Assembly: GCA_003241695.1 (NCBI GenBank)
Contig: QFPN01000001.1
Span: 310,001 to 374,000 of the forward strand
DNA from: Ancylobacter novellus
GTDB taxonomy: Bacteria > Pseudomonadota > Alphaproteobacteria > Rhizobiales > Methylopilaceae
Reading direction: 5' to 3'
Length of the DNA: 64,000 nt
The translations under genes were made by a program, and so were the position numbers. The number at the start of each line of letters is the position of its first letter. Position 1 is the stretch's first letter. Below the pieces are notes generated by a model. That model made no database searches and was not told where the DNA came from. It worked only from the letters and a program-made list of their open reading frames with translations. Below, in pieces: positions 42,902 through 53,133 of the stretch.

Positions 42902-44098
42902 TCAAGGCTTCGAGGCTGCGGGAGCCGCGGCGGCCGAGGGTTGAGGCGAGGTCGACGGGGGCGCGTCGCTCTCCGAGGCGCGCGCCACGGGACCGAAGCC
43001 TTCGGTCCAACGCGCCACGAGCCTGCTCGCGGCCTCGCGTTCTTCGGGCGGCAACGTCTCGACGAAGCCTTCGAGCCAGGGGTCCTGAAGCCCCTGCCGG
43101 CTGGCGAGCGCATGCCACGCGGCAGCCTTCGCCGGATCGCGCTCAACGCCCCGGCCGTAGGCGTAGAGCCGGGCGAGACGGTTCTGCCCGATGGCGTTTC
43201 CGCGGTCGGCGGCGCGGCGGAACAGGCGCGCCGCCTCAGCCTCGTTCTTGACCACGCCCGCGCCCTGGAACACGGCGATGCCGTATTCGACGAGCGCGGC
43301 CACGTCGTCCTGCTCGGCGGCGCGGCGCATCCACTCCGCGGAGGCGGAAGGATCCTTCTCGACGCCCCGGCCGTCCTTCAGAAGCACCGCATAGGCGTAT
43401 TGGGCCGCGGCCTCGCCGAGTTCGGCGGCGCGCTTCATCAGCCGGGCGGCCACCGCCTGCTGGGGAGCCCCTCCCCGTTCGAATTTCATCACCGCGAGAT
43501 TGTAGAGCGCCTCCGGCTCGTTCTTCTCGCCCGCCTGCTCGAACAGGGCGGCGGCCGCCTTCTCGTCCTTCGGGCCGCCGAAGCCCTCGACCCTGGCGAG
43601 GGCGAGCGCCGTCATCGCCTGCCGGTCGCCGGCCTTGGCCGCGCGGGCGTACCAGCCGACGGCCGTCTCCGGCGCGCGCGAGACGCCGTAGCCGTTGGCG
43701 TAGAGTTCGCCGAGCAGCGTCATGGCGGCCGGATCCGGCGGCGTCGCCTCGGCCCGCCGCTTCGCCTCGTCGTAGGCGCGCAGATAGAGGCCGCGCTGGT
43801 ACGCCCCGAAGGCGACGTCCGCGTTCGGGTCGAAAGGGTCCTCGGCGGGCGCCGCCGTCTCCTCCGCCACGCCTTCCGGCGGGGCCGACGGAACGCCGTG
43901 AGGCGTGATCCGCATCATGTCCCGGAAGCTCGGTATCGGCAGTTCGGGCCGCGCCAAGTCCGGCGCCGCGCCCGTCCGCGCCGGCGCGGACTGAACGGGC
44001 CGCTGCTGGGGCGCGGGAGGCTTCTTCTGATGCTCGACCGCCGCCGCCGGCGCGACGGCCAGCACGGCGATCGCAAAGCCGGTCGAAAGCCGGCTCAT
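42902..44098 (-). CDS. Exported Sel1-like repeat protein
   Basis: A 398-residue protein. A signal peptide (LSTGFAIAVLAVAPAAAVEHQ) is followed by a proline-rich linker and about six Sel1-like repeats between residues 105 and 345. Each has the pattern A-x2-LG-xY-x2-G-xG-V-x2-D-x2-KA-x2-WY, for instance LLGELYANGYGVSRAPETAVGWYARAA. A disordered Ala/Ser/Pro-rich tail closes it. Sel1 proteins scaffold complexes; in rhizobia ExoR-type relatives are periplasmic regulators, but the match here is only at repeat level. Its start overlaps the stop of the ThiE-like gene. Confidence 0.85.
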   Translation of the reverse strand: MSRLSTGFAIAVLAVAPAAAVEHQKKPPAPQQRPVQSAPARTGAAPDLARPELPIPSFRDMMRITPHGVPSAPPEGVAEETAAPAEDPFDPNADVAFGAYQRGLYLRAYDEAKRRAEATPPDPAAMTLLGELYANGYGVSRAPETAVGWYARAAKAGDRQAMTALALARVEGFGGPKDEKAAAALFEQAGEKNEPEALYNLAVMKFERGGAPQQAVAARLMKRAAELGEAAAQYAYAVLLKDGRGVEKDPSASAEWMRRAAEQDDVAALVEYGIAVFQGAGVVKNEAEAARLFRRAADRGNAIGQNRLARLYAYGRGVERDPAKAAAWHALASRQGLQDPWLEGFVETLPPEEREAASRLVARWTEGFGPVARASESDAPPSTSPQPSAAAAPAASKP

Positions 44099-44727
44099 GA
44101 CCGGGGCGCCCGCGCGAGCGCCAGCATGGCTTCGGCCGCTGCGACCGCGGCGGCGGGACCGTCCGTGCTGCGCCAGACGGCGTCCGACAGCGCGACGAAC
44201 TCGACCGCCTCGCGCGCGAGCGTCGCGGTGTCACCAACCGCCGGCGCGACGCCGACGCAGGGCGTCTGGAAGATCGGGACCCACCAGGCGACGCGCTCGA
44301 GCGTCGCGTCGAAGTCCGCGTCGTCCGCGCCGAACAGCACGTAGTCGACGCCGGCCTCGCCCGCCGTCATGGCGTCGTCGCGCGAAACGAAGGGGCCGCA
44401 GCCGACGATCTTCTCGGGCGCGAAGCGCTCAACCGCATCGACGGCGGCTTCGGCCGTCGCGACGTGGAGCCCGTCGGCGCCCGACTTGCCGACGATGTCC
44501 TCGACGCCCTCGCCCGCGATCAGCGCAGCCGCGCCGGCGGCCTGCGCCGCCGCGAGCAGGGGCTTGGCCCGCGCGATACGCGTGCGGTCGTCTGCGGCCG
44601 CCAGCCGGATGACCGCGGCCGCCACGTCGCCGGCCGCGAGCGCGGCCTCGAAGGACGGAAGGAAAACCTCCGTCTCGGAAAGCTCGGGCGTGATCAGGAG
44701 GAGACGGGTGATGGGCGCGTCGGTCAT
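44095..44727 (-). CDS. ThiE-like thiamine phosphate synthase homologue, active site doubtful
   Basis: A 210-residue TIM-barrel protein similar to thiamine phosphate synthase. GADGLHVAT corresponds to the GADGVHLG strand and VDYVLFGADDADFDATLER to the ADYVGFGPVFPT strand. In this protein the GPxFPTxTK pyrophosphate-binding motif is replaced, so full catalytic activity is doubtful. Such divergent copies are common in alphaproteobacteria near fba. It overlaps the Sel1 gene start by four bases, so the two are co-translated. It follows the class I aldolase on the minus strand after a hairpin repeat. Confidence 0.75.
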   Translation of the reverse strand: MTDAPITRLLLITPELSETEVFLPSFEAALAAGDVAAAVIRLAAADDRTRIARAKPLLAAAQAAGAAALIAGEGVEDIVGKSGADGLHVATAEAAVDAVERFAPEKIVGCGPFVSRDDAMTAGEAGVDYVLFGADDADFDATLERVAWWVPIFQTPCVGVAPAVGDTATLAREAVEFVALSDAVWRSTDGPAAAVAAAEAMLALARAPRS

Positions 44728-44820
44728 TGGAAATCGACAGCTGAGCTGGCCGGAGGGCGCTGTGTCACGCCGCGAGATGGCGAAATCGGGGCGGGCTATG
44801 GTTCCGTGAGGCCTGCGCCG

Positions 44821-44944
44821 CCCTCCCCCACCATCGCGTTCCGCAGAGGAGGATCAGGAGGAGGCGAAGCGCTCGACGCTCAGATCCTCCCCTGTGCGGG
44901 GCACGGGGGAGGAGAACCGTGGGCGAAGCCCATGGTGGAAGGGG
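44821..44944. repeat. Intergenic palindromic element after the aldolase gene
   Basis: An imperfect outer inverted repeat (CCCTCCCCCACCAT and ATGGTGGAAGGGG) encloses a strong hairpin at 44886-44912 with CCTCCCC and GGGGAGG outer arms and GTGC/GCAC inner arms. It lies downstream of the aldolase stop on the minus strand and could end that transcript. Confidence 0.6.
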
Positions 44945-44987
44945 CGGGCGCGACATCTCCGAAGAGCGCCGCGCCGGCCCCCGAGCA

Positions 44988-45953
44988 TCACGCTTTGGCG
45001 TAGATGTCCATGATGTCGTCGAGCAGCTTGATGGCCTCGTCGCGCGGGCGCTGGAAGGCGTTGCGGCCCATGATCGAGCCGAACGCGCCGCCGGCCGCGA
45101 TCTGGCGGATCTCGTCGAGCACGGCGTTGGCGTCGGCCTTGGCCTCGCCGCCCGAGAAGATCACGATGCGGCGACCGTTGAAGCAGCTCTTCACGACGTC
45201 GCGGATGCGGTCGGTGAGAGTCCCGAGCTCGATCTTGCCCTTCTCGTAGGCCTTCTGGGCCGGCGCGAGCGCAATCTTCTCGGTGGGCGGCTTCACCTTG
45301 ATGATGTGCGCGCCGAGCAGCGCCGCGATGTGCGCTGCATAGGAGATGACGTCGGCCGAGGTTTCGCCGGCCTTGTCCAGCTCGCCGCCGCGCGCGTAGG
45401 ACCACACCACGACCGCAAGGCCGACGGACTTCGCCTCGGCCGCGAGCTCGCGGATCTCCTCCATCTGGTCATAGGCCTGGTCGGAGCCCGGATAGATCGT
45501 GAAGCCGATGGCCGAGCAGCCCAGGCGGACGGCGTCCGCCACGGACGCCGTAACGGCCTGGTCGGCGTCCTCGTTGAGGCGCGAGAGCGAGTTCGCGCTG
45601 TTCATCTTGAGGATGGTCGGGATCTGGCCCGCGAAGGTGTCGGCGCCGGCTTCCAGCATGCCGAGCGGGGCCGCGTAGGCGTTGAGCCCGGCGTCGATCG
45701 CAAGCTGGAAGTGGTAGTGCGGATCGTAGGCCGCGGGGTTCACCGAGAACGAGCGGGCGGGGCCGTGCTCGAAGCCCTGATCGACCGGCAGGATCACGAG
45801 CTTGCCGGTGCCGGCGAGCTTGCCGGTCATCAGCAGGCGGACGAGATTGCCCTTCGTGCCGGGATTGTCGCTTTCGTACCAGGACAGGATTTCGCGCACG
45901 CGCGGCGTGATGGCGAGGCGGCGGCCTGCGGCGATCGGGGTCGAGACGTTCAT
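44988..45953 (-). CDS. fbaB: Class I fructose-bisphosphate aldolase
   Basis: A 321-residue aldolase of the archaeal/bacterial class I (DhnA-type) family. The strand LVILPVDQGFEHGPARSF and the Schiff-base region AHIIKVKPP (Lys) are conserved, as is the phosphate-binding end VIFSGGEAKADANAV followed by GSIMGRNAFQRP. It splits or forms fructose 1,6-bisphosphate. With pgk, gap and tkt on the same strand it builds a gluconeogenesis/Calvin-type core. It is separated from pgk by a repeat-filled spacer of about 190 bases. Confidence 0.93.
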   Translation of the reverse strand: MNVSTPIAAGRRLAITPRVREILSWYESDNPGTKGNLVRLLMTGKLAGTGKLVILPVDQGFEHGPARSFSVNPAAYDPHYHFQLAIDAGLNAYAAPLGMLEAGADTFAGQIPTILKMNSANSLSRLNEDADQAVTASVADAVRLGCSAIGFTIYPGSDQAYDQMEEIRELAAEAKSVGLAVVVWSYARGGELDKAGETSADVISYAAHIAALLGAHIIKVKPPTEKIALAPAQKAYEKGKIELGTLTDRIRDVVKSCFNGRRIVIFSGGEAKADANAVLDEIRQIAAGGAFGSIMGRNAFQRPRDEAIKLLDDIMDIYAKA

Positions 45954-46038
45954 CGTCCTCTCGGCGGTTCGGGTCTGGTGTCGTGTCGGGGCGTTATAGA
46001 GCGGGCGCGGCGGTTTGTCTTGGCCGACGGAGGCACGC

Positions 46039-46142
46039 CGTCATCCCGGACGACGCAAAGCGTCGATCCGGATCGTCGTCAGGAAAGACCGCGCCTCGCG
46101 AAAAACGATCCCGGCTCTGCGCTGCGCTTCGGCCGGATGACG
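46039..46142. repeat. Intergenic GTCATCCCGG-type palindromic repeat
   Basis: Outer ends CGTCATCCCGG (46039-46049) and CCGGATGACG (46133-46142) are inverted with one indel, and an inner hairpin CGACGC-AAA-GCGTCG lies at 46051-46065. The right end abuts the pgk stop codon. GTCATCCCGG elements of this kind are common intergenic repeats in alphaproteobacteria. A related fragment is seen near 25876. Confidence 0.65.
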
Positions 46143-46143
46143 C

Positions 46144-47337
46144 CTACTTCGAAAGCGCCGCCACGCCCGGAAGCTCCTTGCCCTCGAGCCATTCGAGGAA
46201 GGCGCCGCCCGCCGTCGAAACATAGGAGAACTTGTCGGCGACGCCCGCATGGTTGAGCGCCGCGACCGTGTCTCCGCCGCCGGCGACGGAGAGCAGCCGC
46301 CCGGCCTCGGTGAGCGCCGCGGCCTTTTTCGCCGCCGCCGTCGTGCCTTCGTCGAAGGGCTCGATCTCGAACGCGCCGAAGGGGCCGTTCCAGACCAGCG
46401 TCTTCGCTTTCTCGAACACTTCGGACACGTCCGTCGTCGCCTGCGGGCCGACGTCGAGGATCATCTCGTCGGCGCCGACATCCTCGACGGGAGCGACGCG
46501 GTTCTCGGCGTTGGCCTTGAACTCCTTGGCGAGGCGTCCGTCGGACGGCAGCACGATCGCGCAGCCGGCGGCCTTGGCCTTCTCCTCAATCTCTCTGGCG
46601 GTGCCGATCAGGTCCTTCTCGCAGAGCGACTTGCCGACGTCGATCCCGCGGGCCGCGAGGAAGGTGTTGGCCATGCCGCCGCCGATCACGAGATGATCGA
46701 CCTTGGAGACGAGGTTGCCGAGCAGATCGAGCTTGGTCGAGACCTTGGCGCCGCCCACGACGGCGACGACCGGGCGCTCGGGCGCCGACAGCGCCTTGCC
46801 GAGCGCCTCCAGTTCCGCCTGCATGGCGCGGCCGGCGTAGGACGGCAGCAGCCGCGCGATCCCCTCGGTCGAACCGTGGGCGCGGTGGGCGGCCGAAAAC
46901 GCGTCGTTGACGTAAAGGTCGCCGAGCTTCGCGAGCGCCGTGGCGAACTCCGGATCGTTCTTCTCCTCGCCCGCGTGGAAGCGGGTGTTTTCGAGCAGCA
47001 GAACGTCGCCCGGCGCGAGCTTTCGGACCGCGGCCTCCGCCGCCTCGCCGACGCAGTCGTCGGCGAACTGGACGTCCTGCATCAGCGTCTTTTCGAGCGC
47101 CGGGACCACGACTTTAAGCGACTGGCTCTCGTCGCGCTTGCCCTTTGGCCGGCCGAAATGGGCGAGCAGGATGGTCTTCGCGCCCTTCTGGGCGAGCTCG
47201 TTCAGCGTCGGCTGGATGGCGCGCAGCCGCGTGTCGTCGGTGACGCGCCCTCCATCCATCGGAACGTTGAGGTCGACGCGGACCAGAACGCGTTTGCCGG
47301 CGACGTCGACGTCGTCGAGGGTCTTGAAGGCGGCCAT
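46144..47337 (-). CDS. pgk: Phosphoglycerate kinase
   Basis: A 397-residue kinase that interconverts 1,3-bisphosphoglycerate and 3-phosphoglycerate with ADP/ATP. It has the N-terminal substrate motif VLVRVDLNVPMDGGRV, the GGAKVSTKLDLLGNLVSKVD segment, and the nucleotide-binding glycine strand TLVWNGPFGAFE with SVAGGGDTVAALN near the C-terminus. The start overlaps the stop of the upstream glycolipid-binding-type gene by one base, so they are translationally coupled. Length is normal. Confidence 0.97.
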   Translation of the reverse strand: MAAFKTLDDVDVAGKRVLVRVDLNVPMDGGRVTDDTRLRAIQPTLNELAQKGAKTILLAHFGRPKGKRDESQSLKVVVPALEKTLMQDVQFADDCVGEAAEAAVRKLAPGDVLLLENTRFHAGEEKNDPEFATALAKLGDLYVNDAFSAAHRAHGSTEGIARLLPSYAGRAMQAELEALGKALSAPERPVVAVVGGAKVSTKLDLLGNLVSKVDHLVIGGGMANTFLAARGIDVGKSLCEKDLIGTAREIEEKAKAAGCAIVLPSDGRLAKEFKANAENRVAPVEDVGADEMILDVGPQATTDVSEVFEKAKTLVWNGPFGAFEIEPFDEGTTAAAKKAAALTEAGRLLSVAGGGDTVAALNHAGVADKFSYVSTAGGAFLEWLEGKELPGVAALSK

Positions 47338-47909
47338 CAGAGCACCCGTTGGAAGAGGCTGGGATAGTCGGTCACGAGGCCGTCGCCGTCGATGGACAGT
47401 TCGGCTGAGAAGCTGCGGTCGGCCGCTTCGTAGAGAAAGCGGCCGCCTCCCTCAAGGCATGTGTAGATCTGCCCGTCGACCGCCGGCACGAAACTGTCGA
47501 ACGGCACATAGACCATCCGCATCTCGGCGCGCATGCCGGCCTGCCAGGGCCTGCGCCGGATCGGCAGCGTATTGGTGAAGGGCGTGCCCGCGAGATCGAC
47601 GTCGTGGCAGCCGTCGAACTGCGCAAGATGCTCGCCGGCGCCGTTCGCCCAGTGGCCCGCGCCGTCGGAGAGCAGATGCAGCCCCCGCCCGTCCGCGGTC
47701 CCGAGCGCGAGTTCGCGCACCCGCCAGGCCTCGTCGAGATCGAGCCGGTAGTAGACGCCGTAGGGCGCGCAGCCGCCGCGAGCGCCCACGATCGTGCCGC
47801 GCACGACGATGCGGCCCTCTTCCGGCGCGATCACCGCATGGTCGAGCCCGCCGCAGTCGAGGGAACGCCAGCGGGCGGTGATGGGGCGGGGCGAAGGGAA
47901 GACGATCAT
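47337..47909 (-). CDS. Putative glycolipid-binding protein
   Basis: A 190-residue beta-rich protein with the pattern of the putative glycolipid-binding family: RWRSLDCGGLDHAVI near the start, GAGHWANGAGEHLAQFDGCHDVDLAGTPFTNTLPIRRR in the middle and VPFDSFVPAVDGQIYTCLEGGGRFLYEAADRSFSAELSIDGDGLVTDYPSLFQRV at the end, each only cited in part as family-like segments. There is no signal peptide. The biochemical role is not established. Its stop overlaps the pgk start by one base, an unexpected coupling to central metabolism. Confidence 0.8.
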   Translation of the reverse strand: MIVFPSPRPITARWRSLDCGGLDHAVIAPEEGRIVVRGTIVGARGGCAPYGVYYRLDLDEAWRVRELALGTADGRGLHLLSDGAGHWANGAGEHLAQFDGCHDVDLAGTPFTNTLPIRRRPWQAGMRAEMRMVYVPFDSFVPAVDGQIYTCLEGGGRFLYEAADRSFSAELSIDGDGLVTDYPSLFQRVL

Positions 47910-47926
47910 GGCTGAGGGAGCCGAAC

Positions 47927-48048
47927 TGCGTGCTTCGAGACGGCCGCTGGCGCGGCCTCCTCAGCATGAGTGAGGTTTCGGCCTGGGGCCAACTCAACGT
48001 TCCTCATGCTGAGGAGCGCGTCGCAAGACGCGCGTCTCGAAGCACGCA
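47927..48048. repeat. Intergenic inverted repeat pair with covarying inner stems
   Basis: The arms 47927-47970 and 48003-48048 are inverted copies that share the ends TGCGTGCTTCGAGACG and CTCCTCAGCATGAG. Between these ends each arm has its own hairpin, GGCCGC-TGGC-GCGGCC on the left and GCGCGTC-GCAA-GACGCGC on the right, with unrelated sequence but intact pairing. The element fills the space between gap and the glycolipid-binding-type gene and probably ends gap transcription. Confidence 0.8.
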
Positions 48049-48055
48049 CTGTCCG

Positions 48056-49066
48056 TCAGATCAGCTTCGCCATCGCGACAGCGGTGTCCGACATGCGGGA
48101 GGAGAAGCCCCACTCGTTGTCGTACCAGCTCAGCACGCGGACGAAGTTGCCTTCGAGCACCTTGGTCTGGTCGAGCGCGAAGCTCGACGAGTGCGGGTTG
48201 TGGTTGAAGTCGCTGGAGACGAGCGGCGCGTCGACCACGTCGAGGATGCCCTTCATCGGGCCGGCGGCGGCCGCCTTGATCGCGTCGTTGACCTCCTGGA
48301 CCGTCGTCGAGCGCTTCGGCACGAACTTGAAGTCGATGACGGACACGTTCGGGGTCGGCACGCGGATCGAGACGCCGTCGAGCTTGCCCTTGAGCTCCGG
48401 CAGCACGAGGCCGACGGCCTTCGCCGCGCCGGTCGAAGTCGGGATCATGCTCAGCGCCGCCGCGCGGGCGCGGTAGAGGTCCTTGTGCATGGTGTCGAGC
48501 GTCGGCTGGTCGCCCGTGTAGGAGTGGATCGTCGTCATGAAGCCGTGCTCGATGCCGATGGCGTCGTTGAGCACCTTGGCGACGGGCGCGAGGCAGTTGG
48601 TGGTGCAGGAGGCGTTCGAGACCACGACGTGGTCCTTCGACAGCTTGTCCTGATTGACCCCGAACACGATCGTGAGGTCGACGCCGTCGCCGGGCGCCGA
48701 GATGATCACGCGCTTGGCGCCGGCCGTGAGATGCGCCGAGGCCTTTTCCTTGCTCGTGAAGATGCCCGTGCATTCGAGCGCGATGTCGACGCCGAGTTCG
48801 CCATGCGGCAGCTCGGCCGGGTTCTTGATCGCGGTCGCCTTGATGTCGCCGTGGCCGGCGATCGTGATGACGTCGCCGTTGACGGTCACTTCGGCCGGGA
48901 AGCGGCCGTGCACGCTGTCGTAGCGCAGCAGGTGGGCGTTGGTCTCGACCGGCCCGAGGTCGTTGATGGCCACGACCTGGATGTCCTTGCGCCCGGACTC
49001 CACGATCGCCCGAAGCACCAGCCGTCCGATGCGCCCGAAGCCGTTGATCGCGACCTTCACCGCCAT
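48056..49066 (-). CDS. gap: Type I glyceraldehyde-3-phosphate dehydrogenase
   Basis: A 336-residue dehydrogenase. The NAD-binding start is VAINGFGRIGRLVLRAI, the catalytic Cys sits in SNASCTTNCLAP, and the phosphate-site segments THSYTGDQPTLD and GLVLPELKGKLDGVSIRVPTPNVS follow. The start MAVKVAING was chosen over one six codons upstream because of its distance from the GAGGGAAG ribosome binding site. It works next to pgk in glycolysis, gluconeogenesis or the Calvin cycle. Its 3' end meets an intergenic inverted repeat. Confidence 0.97.
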   Translation of the reverse strand: MAVKVAINGFGRIGRLVLRAIVESGRKDIQVVAINDLGPVETNAHLLRYDSVHGRFPAEVTVNGDVITIAGHGDIKATAIKNPAELPHGELGVDIALECTGIFTSKEKASAHLTAGAKRVIISAPGDGVDLTIVFGVNQDKLSKDHVVVSNASCTTNCLAPVAKVLNDAIGIEHGFMTTIHSYTGDQPTLDTMHKDLYRARAAALSMIPTSTGAAKAVGLVLPELKGKLDGVSIRVPTPNVSVIDFKFVPKRSTTVQEVNDAIKAAAAGPMKGILDVVDAPLVSSDFNHNPHSSSFALDQTKVLEGNFVRVLSWYDNEWGFSSRMSDTAVAMAKLI

Positions 49067-49100
49067 TTTTGTTTCTTCCCTCATTTAGCTGTTGGAACGT

Positions 49101-49337
49101 CTAGCGCGGAATTACGACAAACCCGTTCTCGTTCAAGTCCGGCTCTATCGCGTTTTCGGAAAGGTGACGGCCTAATAGAGAGGATAACCTCAATGGAATA
49201 CCGTCAAGATTGGCCTGTAAGCAGCGTGTACAAACATGGCCTTTCCAACCCGGAACGTAGTGCGCATCGTGCGCAAATTGCCTGCCTTGCTCGCATACCA
49301 AGCATTGCACTATTGGCTGATCGCTAGGATTGCCCAC
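49101..49337 (-). CDS. Small low-GC zinc-ribbon-like protein
   Basis: A 78-residue protein with two Cys pairs, QCLVCEQGRQ and HVCTRCLQAN, 22 residues apart, forming a likely zinc ribbon. Between them lies FAHDAHYVPGWKG, and the tail ends NENGFVVIPR. The GTG start has GAGGG ten bases upstream. Codon use is unlike that of neighbours: TTA, TTG, ATA, GGT and CCT are frequent, and G+C is near 50 percent. This suggests recent acquisition or weak expression. No named family is evident; a role as a small nucleic-acid or protein adaptor is possible. Confidence 0.6.
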   Translation of the reverse strand: MGNPSDQPIVQCLVCEQGRQFAHDAHYVPGWKGHVCTRCLQANLDGIPLRLSSLLGRHLSENAIEPDLNENGFVVIPR

Positions 49338-49442
49338 GCGAACGATCCCTCTGCGAGTTGCTCGACTTGCCCACGACGTTCGCTTCCGTCCTATAAAGCG
49401 AACGCCTACAAAACGCGCATGAAATTTAGTCTCGGCACTTAT

Positions 49443-51434
<1,992 letters not shown>

Positions 51435-51755
51435 GGTGCAGGTCCGATCGGTTCGGGCGGCGCTCCGCGTCGGCGCCGGAAGAAAAGGAAGCGAGGGCCG
51501 GAAGCGCCGCGCGATGTTGCGCGGGACGTTTAAGACCGCCTTGGCGCGAGTCAACATGGGACGCCCCCGGCTCTTGCCGCGAAAGCGCCGCGAGACGGTT
51601 CGGCTCCCGCGAGCGGAGGCGCCGCCGTCCGGTTTCCGATCATGGTGGACGGCCGCGCCCGAGCGATTGACGGCTTTTGCCGCGCTCCCCTAATGTCGCG
51701 CGGCAAGGCGTTGCGGCATCCGGGCTTTTCGGTCGCCGCGAGACGGGGGCCGAGG

Positions 51756-52040
51756 GTGAGCGATCTCGACAGAGCGCTGAGGCGTCTCAACGCCGCCCTC
51801 GAGGCGGCGGAAGCCGCTGCGACACGGGCGCTCGACCAAGCGGACGCGGCACGCGTTCGCGAGGAAGAGCTGCAGGCCTTCTCCGACGACCGCCAGCGCC
51901 TCGCCGAGCTTCTCGACCTGTCGGCCGCCAAGGCGGAAGCCTCCGAGGAAAAGCATCGCGAGATCGAGCGGGAGATCGGCCGCCGAATCGACGCGGCGAC
52001 GAGCCTCGTTCAGGGCGTGCTCGCGGAAGCCGGGGCCTGA
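51756..52040 (+). CDS. DUF4164 family coiled-coil protein
   Basis: A 94-residue protein starting at GTG (VSDLDRALRRLNAALEAAEAAATRAL). It is almost wholly helical with a strong coiled-coil heptad pattern, and ends RIDAATSLVQGVLAEAGA. It matches the DUF4164 family, found immediately before zapA in Hyphomicrobiales. It probably joins the cell-division machinery at the Z-ring, but this is inferred only from the constant association. It ends four bases before zapA. Confidence 0.82.
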   Translation: MSDLDRALRRLNAALEAAEAAATRALDQADAARVREEELQAFSDDRQRLAELLDLSAAKAEASEEKHREIEREIGRRIDAATSLVQGVLAEAGA

Positions 52041-52044
52041 GCCG

Positions 52045-52416
52045 ATGCCCCAGGTGACGGTCCAGATCGGCGGGCGCGACTACAAGATGGCCTGCGGCGA
52101 AGGCGAGGAAGCGCATCTCGCCGCTCTCGGCCGCATGGTCGACGAGCGCTTCGCCCAGCTTCGCGGCCAGTTCGGCGAAGTCGGCGACATCCGCCTCTCG
52201 GTCATGACCGCGATCATGATGGCCGACGAGCTGAGCGAGGCGAAGCGACGGCACGAGACGCTCGAAGCCGAGATCGCGGCGCTCCGGCTCGCCGGGGACG
52301 ACGTCGCCAAGCAGTTCGACGCCCGGCACGCCGACGTCGCCGACCAGCTCGCGGCGGCGGCGGAGCGGCTGGAGCGGCTCGCGACGGAACTCGGTGAAGG
52401 ATCGCGGCGCGAATAG
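52045..52416 (+). CDS. zapA: Cell division protein ZapA
   Basis: A 123-residue ZapA. The globular head has MPQVTVQIGGRDYKMACGEGEEAHLAALGRMVDERF, and the C-terminal coiled coil runs from about residue 60 to the end (AKRRHETLEAEIAALRLA). It cross-links FtsZ filaments at midcell. It is co-transcribed with the DUF4164 gene. In many relatives 6S RNA and 5-FCL follow directly, but here they lie about 17 kb away on the other strand. Confidence 0.93.
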   Translation: MPQVTVQIGGRDYKMACGEGEEAHLAALGRMVDERFAQLRGQFGEVGDIRLSVMTAIMMADELSEAKRRHETLEAEIAALRLAGDDVAKQFDARHADVADQLAAAAERLERLATELGEGSRRE

Positions 52417-52453
52417 GCGAGGTCGTCAGACCCGCCTTCCGGCCTTTCTCAGA

Positions 52454-52981
52454 TCAGCGCCGACCGCCGAACGCCTGCCGCAGCAGCTCCATCTGGCCTT
52501 CAAGCGGGTTGCCCGCCGTTTCTTCGCCGGCAGACCGGCCGTCGAGCTGCGCGTCGAGCACCTGCACGCGCTCCTGGAGCCGCGCGGTGCGCTCGACCAG
52601 GTCGCGCAAACGGACGGGCAGGCGCTCGAACATCTCGGGCGCGAGCGTAGAGGCGATCGCCGACAGCTTGACCTTGCGCTTCTCGTCCCGCGCCTGATCG
52701 GACGACATCTCGCCCTCGTTCACGGCGCGCTGGACGAGAAGCCACGAGGCGACCTGCATCAGCCGCGTGGTGAGGCGCATGCTCTCGGTGGCGTAGGCGA
52801 TCGATTCGGGTCGCCCAAGCGACCGCGATTCCGCGCGGCCGTCGCCGTCGAGATAAGCCGCGGTCTCCTCCACCAGCGCCATGCCCTCGCGGAACAGCGC
52901 CATGAAGCCGGCGGAGCCCACCAGCCGCGCGCCGAACGAGACCGCAGGAACCTGCTCGGGGCGTCCAAAACCGTCCGTCAT
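52454..52981 (-). CDS. DUF1465 family protein
   Basis: A 175-residue helical protein of the DUF1465 family, recognisable from FGARLVGSAGFMALFREGMALVEETAAYLDGDGRAESRSL, cited in part, and RLTTRLMQVASWLLVQRAVNEGEMS, with LDAQLDG near the end. It is confined to alphaproteobacteria, and relatives have been tied to cell-cycle and morphology regulation. The start MTDGFGRPEQ was chosen over one 15 codons upstream. It converges on zapA and is followed on the other side by a spacer with a CtrA-type site. Confidence 0.85.
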   Translation of the reverse strand: MTDGFGRPEQVPAVSFGARLVGSAGFMALFREGMALVEETAAYLDGDGRAESRSLGRPESIAYATESMRLTTRLMQVASWLLVQRAVNEGEMSSDQARDEKRKVKLSAIASTLAPEMFERLPVRLRDLVERTARLQERVQVLDAQLDGRSAGEETAGNPLEGQMELLRQAFGGRR

Positions 52982-53133
52982 TCTGGCGCCTCTCCGACCG
53001 GGCCCGACCGCGTGAGCGACATACATAGACGCTTCAGCATCGCATCAACCGCCGAGGAAGGGCAATCGGCGCGCCAAGGGAAGGCTTATCCCCAACCGAC
53101 AAGGCGTCATGGTTACCGGCCGCGCGCAAAAAA

